Origin: an uncultured Opitutaceae bacterium
Lineage (GTDB): Bacteria > Verrucomicrobiota > Verrucomicrobiia > Opitutales > Opitutaceae
Direction: 5' to 3'
Assembly (NCBI GenBank): GCA_951813085.1
Contig: OX638348.1
Coordinates: 3,233,627 to 3,297,626 of the forward strand
DNA: 64,000 nt
Below the pieces are notes generated by a model, which worked only from the letters and a program-made list of their open reading frames with translations, ran no database searches and was not told the origin of the DNA. The stretch's first letter is position 1. The number at the start of each line of letters is the position of its first letter. The position numbers were made by a program, and so were the translations under genes. Shown here in pieces: positions 39,401 through 48,317 of the stretch.

Positions 39401-42400
39401 AGGGGTATTTCCAGGCACAATAGACAATTTGCAGTGTATCGCTGTATCCAAAACTGCAGGATGGATTAAAAAGTATTCACCTCGATGTCCCATTTGGATT
39501 GATGCGTCTATCTTTGCGAGAAACTCGTCCTCGCAAGCAAAAAGCCTATCGGCTCGTTGGAAGTCCGGTCCGTAATGCAATCCCCGCTCTTCAAGCATCA
39601 GATACAGGTCCTCTATCGGCACTTCCGTAGTCAAATTCTCTTGTATGCTGCTTAGATTCAGAGGTTCAGGATCGCTAGCCTCGATATTGACGAAATAACC
39701 GCTGGCTTGTAATTTCCTAGTCCCGGAACTTTCACCATAAACTTCAAATCGATCTATCTTCGGTTCGTATACTGTATACAAAAATTGAACATCATTCTGC
39801 TTAACAAACAAAATATTGTGAAATTCTAAATCCCTAATAATGCAACTATCAGAATCAAAACACTTTCGAAAAGCCTCCAGTCCTGCTTCAACATATCCGG
39901 CGCCAGGAAAGACTACCTCATGGTTGACCACATGGTCCTTGAGAAAGGGGAAATAACCGCCGCCAATTTCAGATCTCCAATTGTTTTTTGCCCCTTCGGG
40001 GGAAGATCGTAGCAGGGGATACTCGGATGCGGCAATACGGTCTTGAAGAGACACCTCAGACTCTATCCAGTAACGCTCTCGTTGCCAGGGATAGCTAGGT
40101 AAAGTCGTAAACCGACCCCTTCAGGAATGACGGCGTCCCATTGTATGGCTTGGCCTTGGGTATACAGCTGCCCCAAGGATTCCCACATTCTAGCCCGCTC
40201 GGGAACCTTGCGATTTAGAGACGGGGTCAGCCGGGCCGAGACGTTTCGGCTCGCTGCTATCTCCCGTATAGAATGGCCCAACACTGGGTGCGGGCCAATT
40301 TCAAGGAAATCAAGGCACCCGTCATCCAGCAGCGCGATTATGCTCTTTAGGAAATGCACAGGTTGCCGCACATTTCGCCACCAGTAATCTGCCCCCAATT
40401 CCGGTCCTTCCAATCGTTCGCCAACTACAGTTGATATAAACGGAATCCTAGACTTAACCGGCGCAATATGATTTAGCGCCTTTAGAATGGACGACTCGAT
40501 TGGGTCCATCTGTCCACTGTGATAGGCGACTTCAACCTGCAACTTGCGATTGAATTTTCCTTCAGATTCTAGAATGCCTTCAATCGTTTCCAGCTGCGCT
40601 TCCTCCCCAGAAAGCGTAACGCTGCTTGGACTATTGATCGCCGCGATAGATACACCATCGTATCCGCTAATCAATGTCAACGCCTCGTCTTCACTCAATC
40701 CAGCAGCCAACATCGACCCCTTGCCCGCAAGCGTTTGCTGCAGGCGACTGCGGTGAAGGCTCACACTGATAGCGTCCTCTAAAGAAAGGGCTCCCGAGAC
40801 ATAAGCAGAAGCCACTTCTCCAACGCTATGCCCGACCACTGCATGAGGCTCAATGCCCCAGGATTTCCACAGTGCCGTCAATCCCACTTGAATCGCGAAA
40901 TTAGCAGGTTGGGCGACTTCCGTACGCCCCATGCGCGATTCGGCTTCATCCGCCAATAATTCCTCTAAAATAGACCAGCCTGCTTGCTTGTGAAATTCTT
41001 TATCGCATTCCTGTATAGAATCTTTAAATATAGGCTCCGTTTCCATCAGCTCCCGGCCCATAGCCCACCATTGCGGCCCCATTCCCGTATAGACGAATAC
41101 CAGCTTCCGGGCACGATTTTCATCGGAAAGGTCAGACGATAGATGCTCAACTGCGGCTCCTTCGCTGAACTGCTGGAGTCGCTCCCTCAAGGTGTCTAAG
41201 CTCGGAGCTAGAACCGCCGCCCGATGCGTGTGATGAACCCTCCGGCAGGAGGCAGTGTAGAAGAAATCCGCAATCGAACGAGAGTCCGTCTTCGACGCTA
41301 AACTAAATGCATATTTTGCCGCGACCTCTTTCAATGCCTCATCGCTGCGGGCGGAGATTGGCAACAAGTGAAGCGATTGCTCGTTGGTTTCGCCTGATCC
41401 GCTTGCGCGGCTTTCCGGCGCGGGGGCCTCTTGCAGCAAGACATGAGCATTCGTTCCGCCATAGCCAAACGAGTTCTCTCCTGCGTACCTCGGCTCGGGA
41501 CCTCGTTTCCAGGCTACCGGCTTAGCAGGAATTCGGATACAAATATCATCCCATGGAATTTTCGGGTTTGGGTTGTTGAAATGAAGATTTGGCGGTATCG
41601 CTTCGTGATACAGCGAAAGGGCTGCCTTTATAAGGCCTGCGATACCCGCTCCGGCTTCAAGATGGCCATATTGGTCTTAACCGAACCCACGTAACAAGGA
41701 TCGCTCTCCGCTCGACCTTCTTTCAGAACGCTATTGAGCGCATTTATCTCCGCCGGATCCCCCGCCTGAGTTCCCGTTCCATGCGCTTCTACATAACTGA
41801 CTAAAGACGGCGCCACTCCCGCTCTTTGGTAGACATCCCTGGTGAGCGACTCCTGAGCCTTGGAATCAGGGAGCGTTATTCCCGCCGTACGCCCGTCCTG
41901 GTTCATTCCAGTCTCACGAATCAGCCCCATATATCCTATCCCCATTCGCTTGGGCCGCGTGAAGCGGTTTCAGGGCGACCACCCCGGCGCCTTCACCCCT
42001 CCCGTATCCTGCCGCTCCCTCATCGAACGCTTTGCAGCGCCCGTGCGGCGAAAGGAACTTGCCTTTACTCATTACGATCGGGAATTCCGGGCGCAGCATC
42101 ACATTAACGCCTCCAACGAGAGCGAGGTCCGATTCGCCATTCCACAGGCTCTGGCAAGCAAAGTGAGTGGCCACTAAGGACGATGAACAGGCCGTATCCA
42201 TAGTGACGCTAGGACCTTTCAAATCGAAGGTGTAAGAGATCCGATTCGAAAGCATCGTCATCGTAGAACTCGCAGCAGAATGCGTGTTCGCCAGCTCTCG
42301 ATTCAACTGTCCAAACCGTAATACATGCTGTCCATGCAGAAGCCTCCGACGAACACCCCTGCGCGGCTATTCTTAAGGTCGGACTCGATCAAGCCCGCAT

Positions 42401-42727
42401 CCTCGAGCGCCTCCCAAGTCACCTCCAAAAGCAACCGCTGCTGAGGATCCATGCTCTCAGCTTCTCGCGGCGAGATTCCGAAAAACAACGGATCGAACCG
42501 GTCGATCTTCTCCTTTAGAAAGCCCCTTGCTTCACGTACATCTTCCCGGGCTTGTCAGGATTCTCATCATAAAATCGCCGCGTGTCCCATCGGTCCGCAG
42601 GTACGTCCACAATGGCGTCCTTCTTCCGTCGCATAAGGTTCCAGAATGGCTTCGGGGATGTCGCTCCCCCTGGGAAACGACAACCGATGCCAACGATTGC
42701 GATTGGATCTCTATCCGTCTGAGTCAT
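36439..42727 (-). pseudogene. fully reducing type I polyketide synthase KS-AT-DH-ER-KR-ACP, seven frameshifts
   Basis: Reads as one protein of about 2,090 residues across eight frame segments. KS: IAIVGIGCRFPGG at the start, active Cys in [15 protein letters not shown], His in YVEAHGTGTQAGDP and the KTN region near 41,660. AT: FVYTGMGPQWWAMGREL, Ser in VVGHSVGEVAS, AYHS at the substrate-signature position (malonyl-like). DH: DHVVNHEVVFPGAGYVEAG with HPAVLDTAIH. ER: SILIHGATDSFGLAA at the cofactor loop. KR: GAYLVTGGTRGFGLEVAKW, catalytic Ser in SFSSISTFVG, Tyr in GQANYIAAN. ACP: LGIDSLMLIEL. Breaks lie near 42,500, 42,305, 41,930, 41,660, 40,060, 38,310 and 37,540. There is no thioesterase. 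It heads the methyltransferase/kinase run. The one-gene reading is strongly supported by domain order. Confidence 0.88.
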
Positions 42728-42974
42728 GCGTCCATACTGTCAAGATCCGGTCCGCGGCGGTTGGATTTGAGGGTCGGAAATAGATCAAGCCGATGTGGGA
42801 CGGCTTTCATCTAATCCACTTTAACTGAGCTGCGGGGGAACTGTTACCGCTCTTTTAGTCCTGGCTTCGCCGAAGACAATGCTAAGTTTACGACTAACTG
42901 GATTAACAGGTTTTCCCCTACTTGCATGCCTATAACTCGAAGACCGTCGGCTCATTGCAAATCATAGGCGCGAC

Positions 42975-43506
42975 CTATTGTCGCTCGTAATGGATTCGCC
43001 ACTGCAATTTCCAGGTTTCGCCACCATCGTTCGTAGATTCCCAATCCCAGGTGAGGCTATTCTCCTCGATATCATGGAATACCATCCTCAGAAATGAGAC
43101 TCTCCCATTCGGGCCGGGCCGCGCCTGAGTCCGAAAAATGCGCTTATCGCCATCCGTCTCACCCGTAAATTTAAAAAGCCTCCGTTGGTGTCCGCCCAAG
43201 CTTGCCTCCAGGTCTTCGAAGGTGGATTGAATACGGACACGCTCGTTCCCTTGAAACCCTGATTCTTGCCTTCCAATATCTGGAAATTCTCCTGCAAGAC
43301 CTTTCCATCCAGGATCTTGATGATCTCATTGACGCCGCGGCCCGTCTTTCCTTCGCCTTCATCTCAGGATACGTTCCATTTGCCGACCCAGAAATCGAAG
43401 AGCGCGGCATCGTCACTTCCCATGCACTAGAACTCACGGATAAAGATGCCAATCCTGCCACTAGCAACGCCAACTTCCTCATAATCTTCAGACAATCAGA
43501 TCGCAA
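42975..43506 (-). pseudogene. DUF1579-like secreted protein, two frameshifts and one nonsense codon
   Basis: A signal peptide (MRKLALLVAGLASLSVSSSA) starts near 43482. After a shift near 43,410-43,430 the domain begins LFDFWVGKWNVS, then an in-frame TGA stands where homologues have Trp (WNVS-stop-DEGEGKTGRGVNE). It continues ILDGKVLQENFQILEGKNQGFKG, SVFNPPSKTWRQAWADTNGGF, and after another shift near 43,190 FKFTGETDGDKRIFRT and MVFHDIEENSLTWDWE to the stop. That is the complete DUF1579 pattern (about 160 residues, lipocalin-like, function unknown). Three separate lesions make this a clear pseudogene. Confidence 0.8.
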
Positions 43507-43544
43507 GGGGACTTGCAGCTCAAATCCGTTCCTATTCTCTTCTT

Positions 43545-44528
43545 CTAAAGCTCGAGTTCGCCTTGGCTCGTCCTGAGCTTGGCGACATCGATGAGTTCAC
43601 GGCCTATCGCTTCAATTACAGTTGCGACTACCGCATTTCCAAACTGCTTGTATGCCTGAATTCGTCGCGGGTCGATCTTGAAGGTTTCAGGAAATCCCAT
43701 CAGGCGCCGGCATTCTATCGGATGCAGCTTCCGCACGACGCCATCCACTAAATAAGCGCCCGTTTTCGCGGCGGCGCCTCCTCCGTGAGCGGATAGCGTG
43801 ATGCCGTGACCGTCTGGCGAGTAGATACGCTCTCCCTGTCCCCCTTTATTGATTACGCCAATTTGCACGGGCCGACCCCGATCGCCCTTTCCCTCCATCG
43901 AGAGGTCATTTTTTGTAATAGAAATATCGTTACGATCTAGTATCGTTCCTTCCGCCTCTTCGTTTGAAAGCAAAAAGTCCCTCACCGTAATGCGCTGACC
44001 CGTGGGCAATGGAAACTTGAACTCCGTTGAGGCGAGGTCTCGCCGCACGCCAACAATATACAATCGTTTTCTCGCCTGTGGCACTCCGTAATCCGACGCA
44101 TTCAAAATAGAATGATTCGTTCGGTACCCCTGCTCTTCGAGCATGGCCAAAGTCCTCCTCAGAGTATCCCCATTTCGATGACGAGCATAGTTCGCTACAT
44201 TCTCCAGGAATACCGCCTTGGGCTGTTTTGCCGAAACTATTCGCATGACTTCGAAGAACAACGTCCCTCGGGCATCCTCAAATCCAAGCTGCTTGCCACT
44301 GACAGAAAAAGGTTGGCAAGGAAATCCACCACACAGAACATCATGGCTCGGAATATCACTGGCGTCTATTTGGGTGAGGTCTCCCGCCGGCTTTTCACCG
44401 AAGTTTCTCTCATACGTCGCGGCGGCATGCCGATCGATCTCGGAACTGAACACGCAACGACCCCCCAGCCTTTCCAACCCGATCCTAAAACCTCCTATCC
44501 CTGCAAACAAATCGATGAACGTAAACAT
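43545..44528 (-). CDS. orphan C5-cytosine DNA methyltransferase
   Basis: A 327-residue m5C methyltransferase. Motif I is FIDLFAGIGGFRIGLE at the N-terminus, the catalytic Cys71 is in GGFPCQPFSVSG (motif IV), VFLENVANYARH is motif VI, VPQARKRLYIVG motif VIII, and YKQFGNAVVATVIEAIG motif X. The target recognition domain lies between about 185 and 265 (with AHGGGAAAKTGAYLVDG). No restriction nuclease, Vsr or specificity gene lies next to it, so it may be a solitary epigenetic or anti-restriction enzyme. Its start lies 11 bases after the ilvA stop. Intact. Confidence 0.93.
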   Translation of the reverse strand: MFTFIDLFAGIGGFRIGLERLGGRCVFSSEIDRHAAATYERNFGEKPAGDLTQIDASDIPSHDVLCGGFPCQPFSVSGKQLGFEDARGTLFFEVMRIVSAKQPKAVFLENVANYARHRNGDTLRRTLAMLEEQGYRTNHSILNASDYGVPQARKRLYIVGVRRDLASTEFKFPLPTGQRITVRDFLLSNEEAEGTILDRNDISITKNDLSMEGKGDRGRPVQIGVINKGGQGERIYSPDGHGITLSAHGGGAAAKTGAYLVDGVVRKLHPIECRRLMGFPETFKIDPRRIQAYKQFGNAVVATVIEAIGRELIDVAKLRTSQGELEL

Positions 44529-44539
44529 GATTCTATAAG

Positions 44540-46090
44540 CTAGACGATACGCTCCAACGCGTTAGGAGATATTTCACTTACGGCGCGCAATATTGTGTCC
44601 GAGCCAAATACGCGCTGTCGGAATCCTTCCCGCCCTGCATTCGATTCGAAATCGAATCCTATCAACGCGCGACCAACACGTTCACCTGTGTAGTTGTAAT
44701 TAAAATACACTATACTAGAATTTTGACAGCTTCCAAGCAGGAAATCATGCAGCGCCCCTGCTCGCTCGGGAAACTCGATTTTGATGAAGCAAGGGTATTT
44801 TATCAATGACGCATCATAGCGGATGATGCGAAATTCGACGTCTTCATCCCCAGTTGCGTCTTCGAAGACCACTCCCAGCTTCTCCAGTTGCTGTTCCAAA
44901 ACAGCGAACTGCTCCGGCATTGCATCGATCCCAATCACAGGCTTCGCCTTCCCCCCGTCGACCAGCCCATGCTGGAATTCAATTATGTTAACGGACTCTA
45001 GAAACGTTTCCAGCAAGTGCAGGAGCGCCCCAGCGCGTTCGGGGATCTGAAATCGATAGTAGCGTCGATGGGCCGAACCAATCCCCGCGTGACGCACGAC
45101 GTAAGATAGCTGCCCGAAATCCATATTGGAACCGCAAATGATTGAAAGCGCTCGCTTGCCGCCCAGAGTTTCCTTCTCTTTCAGCCAACCCGCCAACCCC
45201 ATCGCGCCGGCAGGCTCCGGGATTAAGCGCTGGCTCTCCCAAAGCAATTGAATCCCCGCGCAAACTTCGTCGTTCGTTACGGTGATAAATCGATCAATCA
45301 AGCGTTTGCAAAAATGACTCGTGAGCCGCCCCGCTTTCTTGACCGCAGTGCCGTCGCAAAAGACATCCAAGTAATCGAGTTCAATAGGGCTCCCCTCTGC
45401 AACGGCGGCAGCCATCGAAGCCTGATCAACGCCTTCGACACCGACAATCTCAATGTTCGGATAGTAGCGTTTCAACCAGCAAGCGACTCCTGCCGCCATA
45501 CCGCCTCCCCCGATTTGCAAGTACGCTACGTCGAAGTCCTTCTCGCCAGACATCACGACCTCATCCGCAAGCGTACCCTGACCAGCCATGACCGCCAAAT
45601 CGTCGTAAGGATGGATGAAGGTCTTCTCCTCAGATTCCGAATAGGCATGCGCCGCGCGAGAAGCATCGTCATAGGAATCGCCTTCAAGCCGCACGTTCAC
45701 CGCAGCGCCGCCGAAGGTCTTGACTGACTCCTGTTTCATCATAGGAGTCGACCGAGGCATGAAAATTTCTGCCTTGGTGCCCAATTTCGAAGCGGCGAGA
45801 GCCACTCCTTGCGCATGGTTGCCCGCCGACGCGCAGACCACGCCCTCGCGCCTCTCCTCGTCACTTAGCAGGCTCATGCGATTATATGCGCCTCTCCATT
45901 TGTAGGCGTGAATTGGCGACAAATCTTCTCGCTTTATATACACGTTCTCCGTTTCGCTCAATCGGTTTAGCGGCGTCGGGCGCGCGATCTCGTAAACACG
46001 CTGGCGCGCTTCAAGAATCGCCTGAAACAGGTCGTCGATCGACGGATACGCTGACGGATCTCGTTTATTCACAATGCTATTTTTGGGCAT
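44540..46090 (-). CDS. ilvA: threonine ammonia-lyase, biosynthetic (long form)
   Basis: A 516-residue PLP enzyme that converts L-threonine to 2-oxobutanoate, the first step to isoleucine. The ATG at 46090 (MPKNSIVNKRD) is chosen because upstream codons add an unlikely leader inside the next gene. The PLP lysine is K64 in HAYKWRGAYNRM; SAGNHAQGVALAA and IGGGGMAAGVACW are family signatures. The C-terminal 180 residues carry two ACT-like domains (RYYRFQIPERAGALLHLLE; CFIKIEFPERAGALHDFL), so isoleucine feedback is expected, as in E. coli IlvA of 514 residues. It overlaps the small membrane-protein gene by 14 bases. Confidence 0.95.
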   Translation of the reverse strand: MPKNSIVNKRDPSAYPSIDDLFQAILEARQRVYEIARPTPLNRLSETENVYIKREDLSPIHAYKWRGAYNRMSLLSDEERREGVVCASAGNHAQGVALAASKLGTKAEIFMPRSTPMMKQESVKTFGGAAVNVRLEGDSYDDASRAAHAYSESEEKTFIHPYDDLAVMAGQGTLADEVVMSGEKDFDVAYLQIGGGGMAAGVACWLKRYYPNIEIVGVEGVDQASMAAAVAEGSPIELDYLDVFCDGTAVKKAGRLTSHFCKRLIDRFITVTNDEVCAGIQLLWESQRLIPEPAGAMGLAGWLKEKETLGGKRALSIICGSNMDFGQLSYVVRHAGIGSAHRRYYRFQIPERAGALLHLLETFLESVNIIEFQHGLVDGGKAKPVIGIDAMPEQFAVLEQQLEKLGVVFEDATGDEDVEFRIIRYDASLIKYPCFIKIEFPERAGALHDFLLGSCQNSSIVYFNYNYTGERVGRALIGFDFESNAGREGFRQRVFGSDTILRAVSEISPNALERIV

Positions 46091-46262
46091 GATGCAAAAA
46101 CCCCCAAACAAGCAGGACCATGAAAGCGCCAATCCACGCGGACATATAAGCAATCGGACCCAGCTCGGGAGCCGTGAACGCGATTAACGCAGCCAGCAAA
46201 GTCGCAACTATGAGCGGGAAGACAATGATCTTTCCCAATGGCGGGGGCGAACTCATAGCCAC
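46077..46262 (-). CDS. small two-helix membrane protein
   Basis: A 61-residue protein with two hydrophobic helices: about 10-30 (KIIVFPLIVATLLAALIAFTA) and 36-55 (IAYMSAWIGAFMVLLVWGFL). Starts at ATG 46262 or 46256. It overlaps the start of ilvA by 14 bases, so the two are probably translated together. No known family recognised; compact helical proteins of this kind often serve as subunits or regulators, but nothing here says which. Confidence 0.55.
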   Translation of the reverse strand: MAMSSPPPLGKIIVFPLIVATLLAALIAFTAPELGPIAYMSAWIGAFMVLLVWGFLHHAQK

Positions 46263-46331
46263 GATCCAAACAGCTTTAGAGGGGTTGGCGACCCCTTTTT
46301 CCCACGCTCGCGCATCACGTTCAGTTCGAGT

Positions 46332-46733
46332 CTACTCGTTCCCAAAAAGGCGCTCAATCTCCCTGCGATCCCGCTTCGTCGGACGTCCGAGACCCTTGTC
46401 TCGACGAAGCGTTCTTTGAGCAGCGGTCTGTCGCAGCAATTCATACTCCTCCGGGGGCGTCAGGTCTTCTATGAATTCCTCCACTCGTTTTGCCCCTACT
46501 CGCTTCTCCAGCAAGTCCAACACGCGTATCCTCTTTGTGATTGGGCCCGATTGGATCTCGACGATTTCGCCCCGCTTCACGCCATAGGTAGGCTTCGCTT
46601 TCTCATCCCTGACACGCACCTTTCCGCCACGGCACGCGTCCGACGCGAGCGTTCGCGTCTTAAAGAGCCGGACTGCCCATAGCCAGCGATCGATGCGGCA
46701 TTTGGCTACTGGTTCCTCACCCATCTCTCTCAA
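46332..46733 (-). CDS. S4-domain RNA-binding protein (Hsp15/HslR-like)
   Basis: A 133-residue basic protein with an S4 RNA-binding domain: CRIDRWLWAVRLFKTRTLASDACRGGKVRV is the hallmark of Hsp15-type proteins, followed by KPTYGVKRGEIVEI. The C-terminal tail is charged (RDKGLGRPTKRDRREIERLF). Hsp15 in E. coli binds stalled 50S subunits carrying peptidyl-tRNA and helps recycle them. Alternative start at the second Met (46724). Upstream, in the minus direction, lies a terminator-like hairpin. Confidence 0.88.
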   Translation of the reverse strand: MREMGEEPVAKCRIDRWLWAVRLFKTRTLASDACRGGKVRVRDEKAKPTYGVKRGEIVEIQSGPITKRIRVLDLLEKRVGAKRVEEFIEDLTPPEEYELLRQTAAQRTLRRDKGLGRPTKRDRREIERLFGNE

Positions 46734-46823
46734 CCCAAGCGCTCAACGCGCTTCTCATCCAGCTGCACATTTCGTGAAAATGCGGAACTCGACTCCGCAA
46801 CTCAATTGGGAAATCCAGAAACG

Positions 46824-46849
46824 AAAAAACTCCCGCACGTATGCGAGAG
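46824..46849 (-). terminator. possible rho-independent terminator on the minus strand
   Basis: On the minus strand, CTCTCGCA and TGCGGGAG can pair (seven of eight bases) around a four-base loop and are followed by six T residues. No minus-strand gene ends here, so it may stop antisense transcription or be a leftover from a lost gene. Confidence 0.4.
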
Positions 46850-46934
46850 CTTCTTCGGGATCCAATAGCTTGATCCCGTCACACCTGCCAGAAAAGGCCC
46901 TTGAAGCGAAAACCGAAGTTTTTCGATAGCTTCA

Positions 46935-48248
46935 ATGACCAATACGACACTAGGACCGCATTTAGTTTCCAAAATTAGTGAATTTACTTTCAACACGCGG
47001 GATGCTGGTCCAAAAATCTTGGGAACGCCCCAAAGCCAAGCAACTGTGTCACGCTCCCCCTTCAACTACGAGCATTCCCGTTTCGACCTGATAACCCCAT
47101 TGTGCGTTGCGTCGCTTTCGATCATTGGCGTTTTCTTTATCTACAGCGCTCAGCATTACCAGCAGAGCGACGACTGGCTGAAGCAGATCGTGTGGATTGG
47201 CATCGGACTGACCGCTTTTACGGTCGTTTCGTTCGTAGATTACAAGATCTTCCTCAAATACTCGCACTGGCTCTACGCGTTATCTCTCATACTGCTAGCG
47301 CTCGTCCCCTGGAGCCCTCTAGGAAAGGCATTTTACGGAGCGAGGCGCTGGCTCGATGTTGGAATTGGCCCGACATTTCAGCCCAGCGAGCTGGCCAAGC
47401 TCGCCTGTATCGTCATCGGAGCGAGCCTTCTCACCCGCTCGGAGATCGGCAAGCTCAGCGAATCGCGCCTGACACTTGCTAAAATGACGCTTGCGGTTTC
47501 AGTTCCATTCTTATTCATCTTGTTCCAGCCCGATCTTGGATCGGCGCTCATCATTCCTACTGTCATGTTCGCGCAGCTTTACGCATCAAACCTCGCCAAG
47601 TCCTTCTTCACCACAACGATCGCTATCGGATTAGTGTTGGTCGGACTGGCTGTGCTCGATACTCACAACTATAGCGAATACGTAATCGCGAAGGCGGAGG
47701 CAAAGGAAGAGCAGGTGGTTGAACGCCCTCATTTTTGGATTCCAATCGAAGACTATCAGCGCCAGCGGATAATGGGCTTTATCTATCCAGACAAGGTCGA
47801 TCGCAGAGATGCGGGCTGGAATCGGGAACAATCAATTATATCAGTGGGATCTGGAGGCGTGTTCGGCAAAGGCTGGCTGAACGGCAACCAGGCCCAGCTG
47901 GGCTATCTGCCTCGCGCAGTGGCCCACAACGACTTCATTTTCTCCGTTATCGCGGAGGAAACAGGCTTTCTGGGAAGCGTAGTCGTGGTATCGCTATTCG
48001 GCTTGCTTATTGGGAACAATATTCGCATCGCCACCATCGCCAGGGACCGATTCGGCACCCTGCTTGTGATCGGTGTCGCGACGTTGTTCTCTATTCATTT
48101 TTTTGTGAATATCGCAATGACGATTGGGTTGATGCCTATCACCGGACTACCGCTCCCGTTCTTAAGTCACGGAGGCACCTTCATGGTGAGTTGCTGCGTC
48201 CTGCAAGGACTGGCGCAAAGCGTGTACCGTTTTCGAAAGGAGTTCTAG
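46935..48248 (+). CDS. rodA: rod shape-determining peptidoglycan polymerase RodA (FtsW/RodA/SpoVE)
   Basis: A 437-residue SEDS-family glycosyltransferase with about ten membrane helices that polymerises lipid II for side-wall growth together with a class B PBP. Signatures: WLDVGIGPTFQPSELAKL, LFQPDLGSALI and the final GLPLPFLSHGGTFMVSCC. The first 55 residues are hydrophilic and atypical, so the true start may be further in, but no better start codon is obvious. rng follows 69 bases downstream, an arrangement often seen with rod-shape genes. Intact. RodA is preferred over FtsW for length and neighbourhood. Confidence 0.9.
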   Translation: MTNTTLGPHLVSKISEFTFNTRDAGPKILGTPQSQATVSRSPFNYEHSRFDLITPLCVASLSIIGVFFIYSAQHYQQSDDWLKQIVWIGIGLTAFTVVSFVDYKIFLKYSHWLYALSLILLALVPWSPLGKAFYGARRWLDVGIGPTFQPSELAKLACIVIGASLLTRSEIGKLSESRLTLAKMTLAVSVPFLFILFQPDLGSALIIPTVMFAQLYASNLAKSFFTTTIAIGLVLVGLAVLDTHNYSEYVIAKAEAKEEQVVERPHFWIPIEDYQRQRIMGFIYPDKVDRRDAGWNREQSIISVGSGGVFGKGWLNGNQAQLGYLPRAVAHNDFIFSVIAEETGFLGSVVVVSLFGLLIGNNIRIATIARDRFGTLLVIGVATLFSIHFFVNIAMTIGLMPITGLPLPFLSHGGTFMVSCCVLQGLAQSVYRFRKEF

Positions 48249-48317
48249 CTATGCCTAGTCCCCGAACGCCAACGAACCCATCGAAGGAGCCTTCTGTAAA
48301 CTCAGAAATGTTACAGA

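Noticed and set aside
36439..42727. Reading the PKS segments as eight separate small genes
   Set aside because: Domain order and continuous similarity across each junction fit one PKS with frame lesions; the pieces lack starts and ribosome-binding sites.
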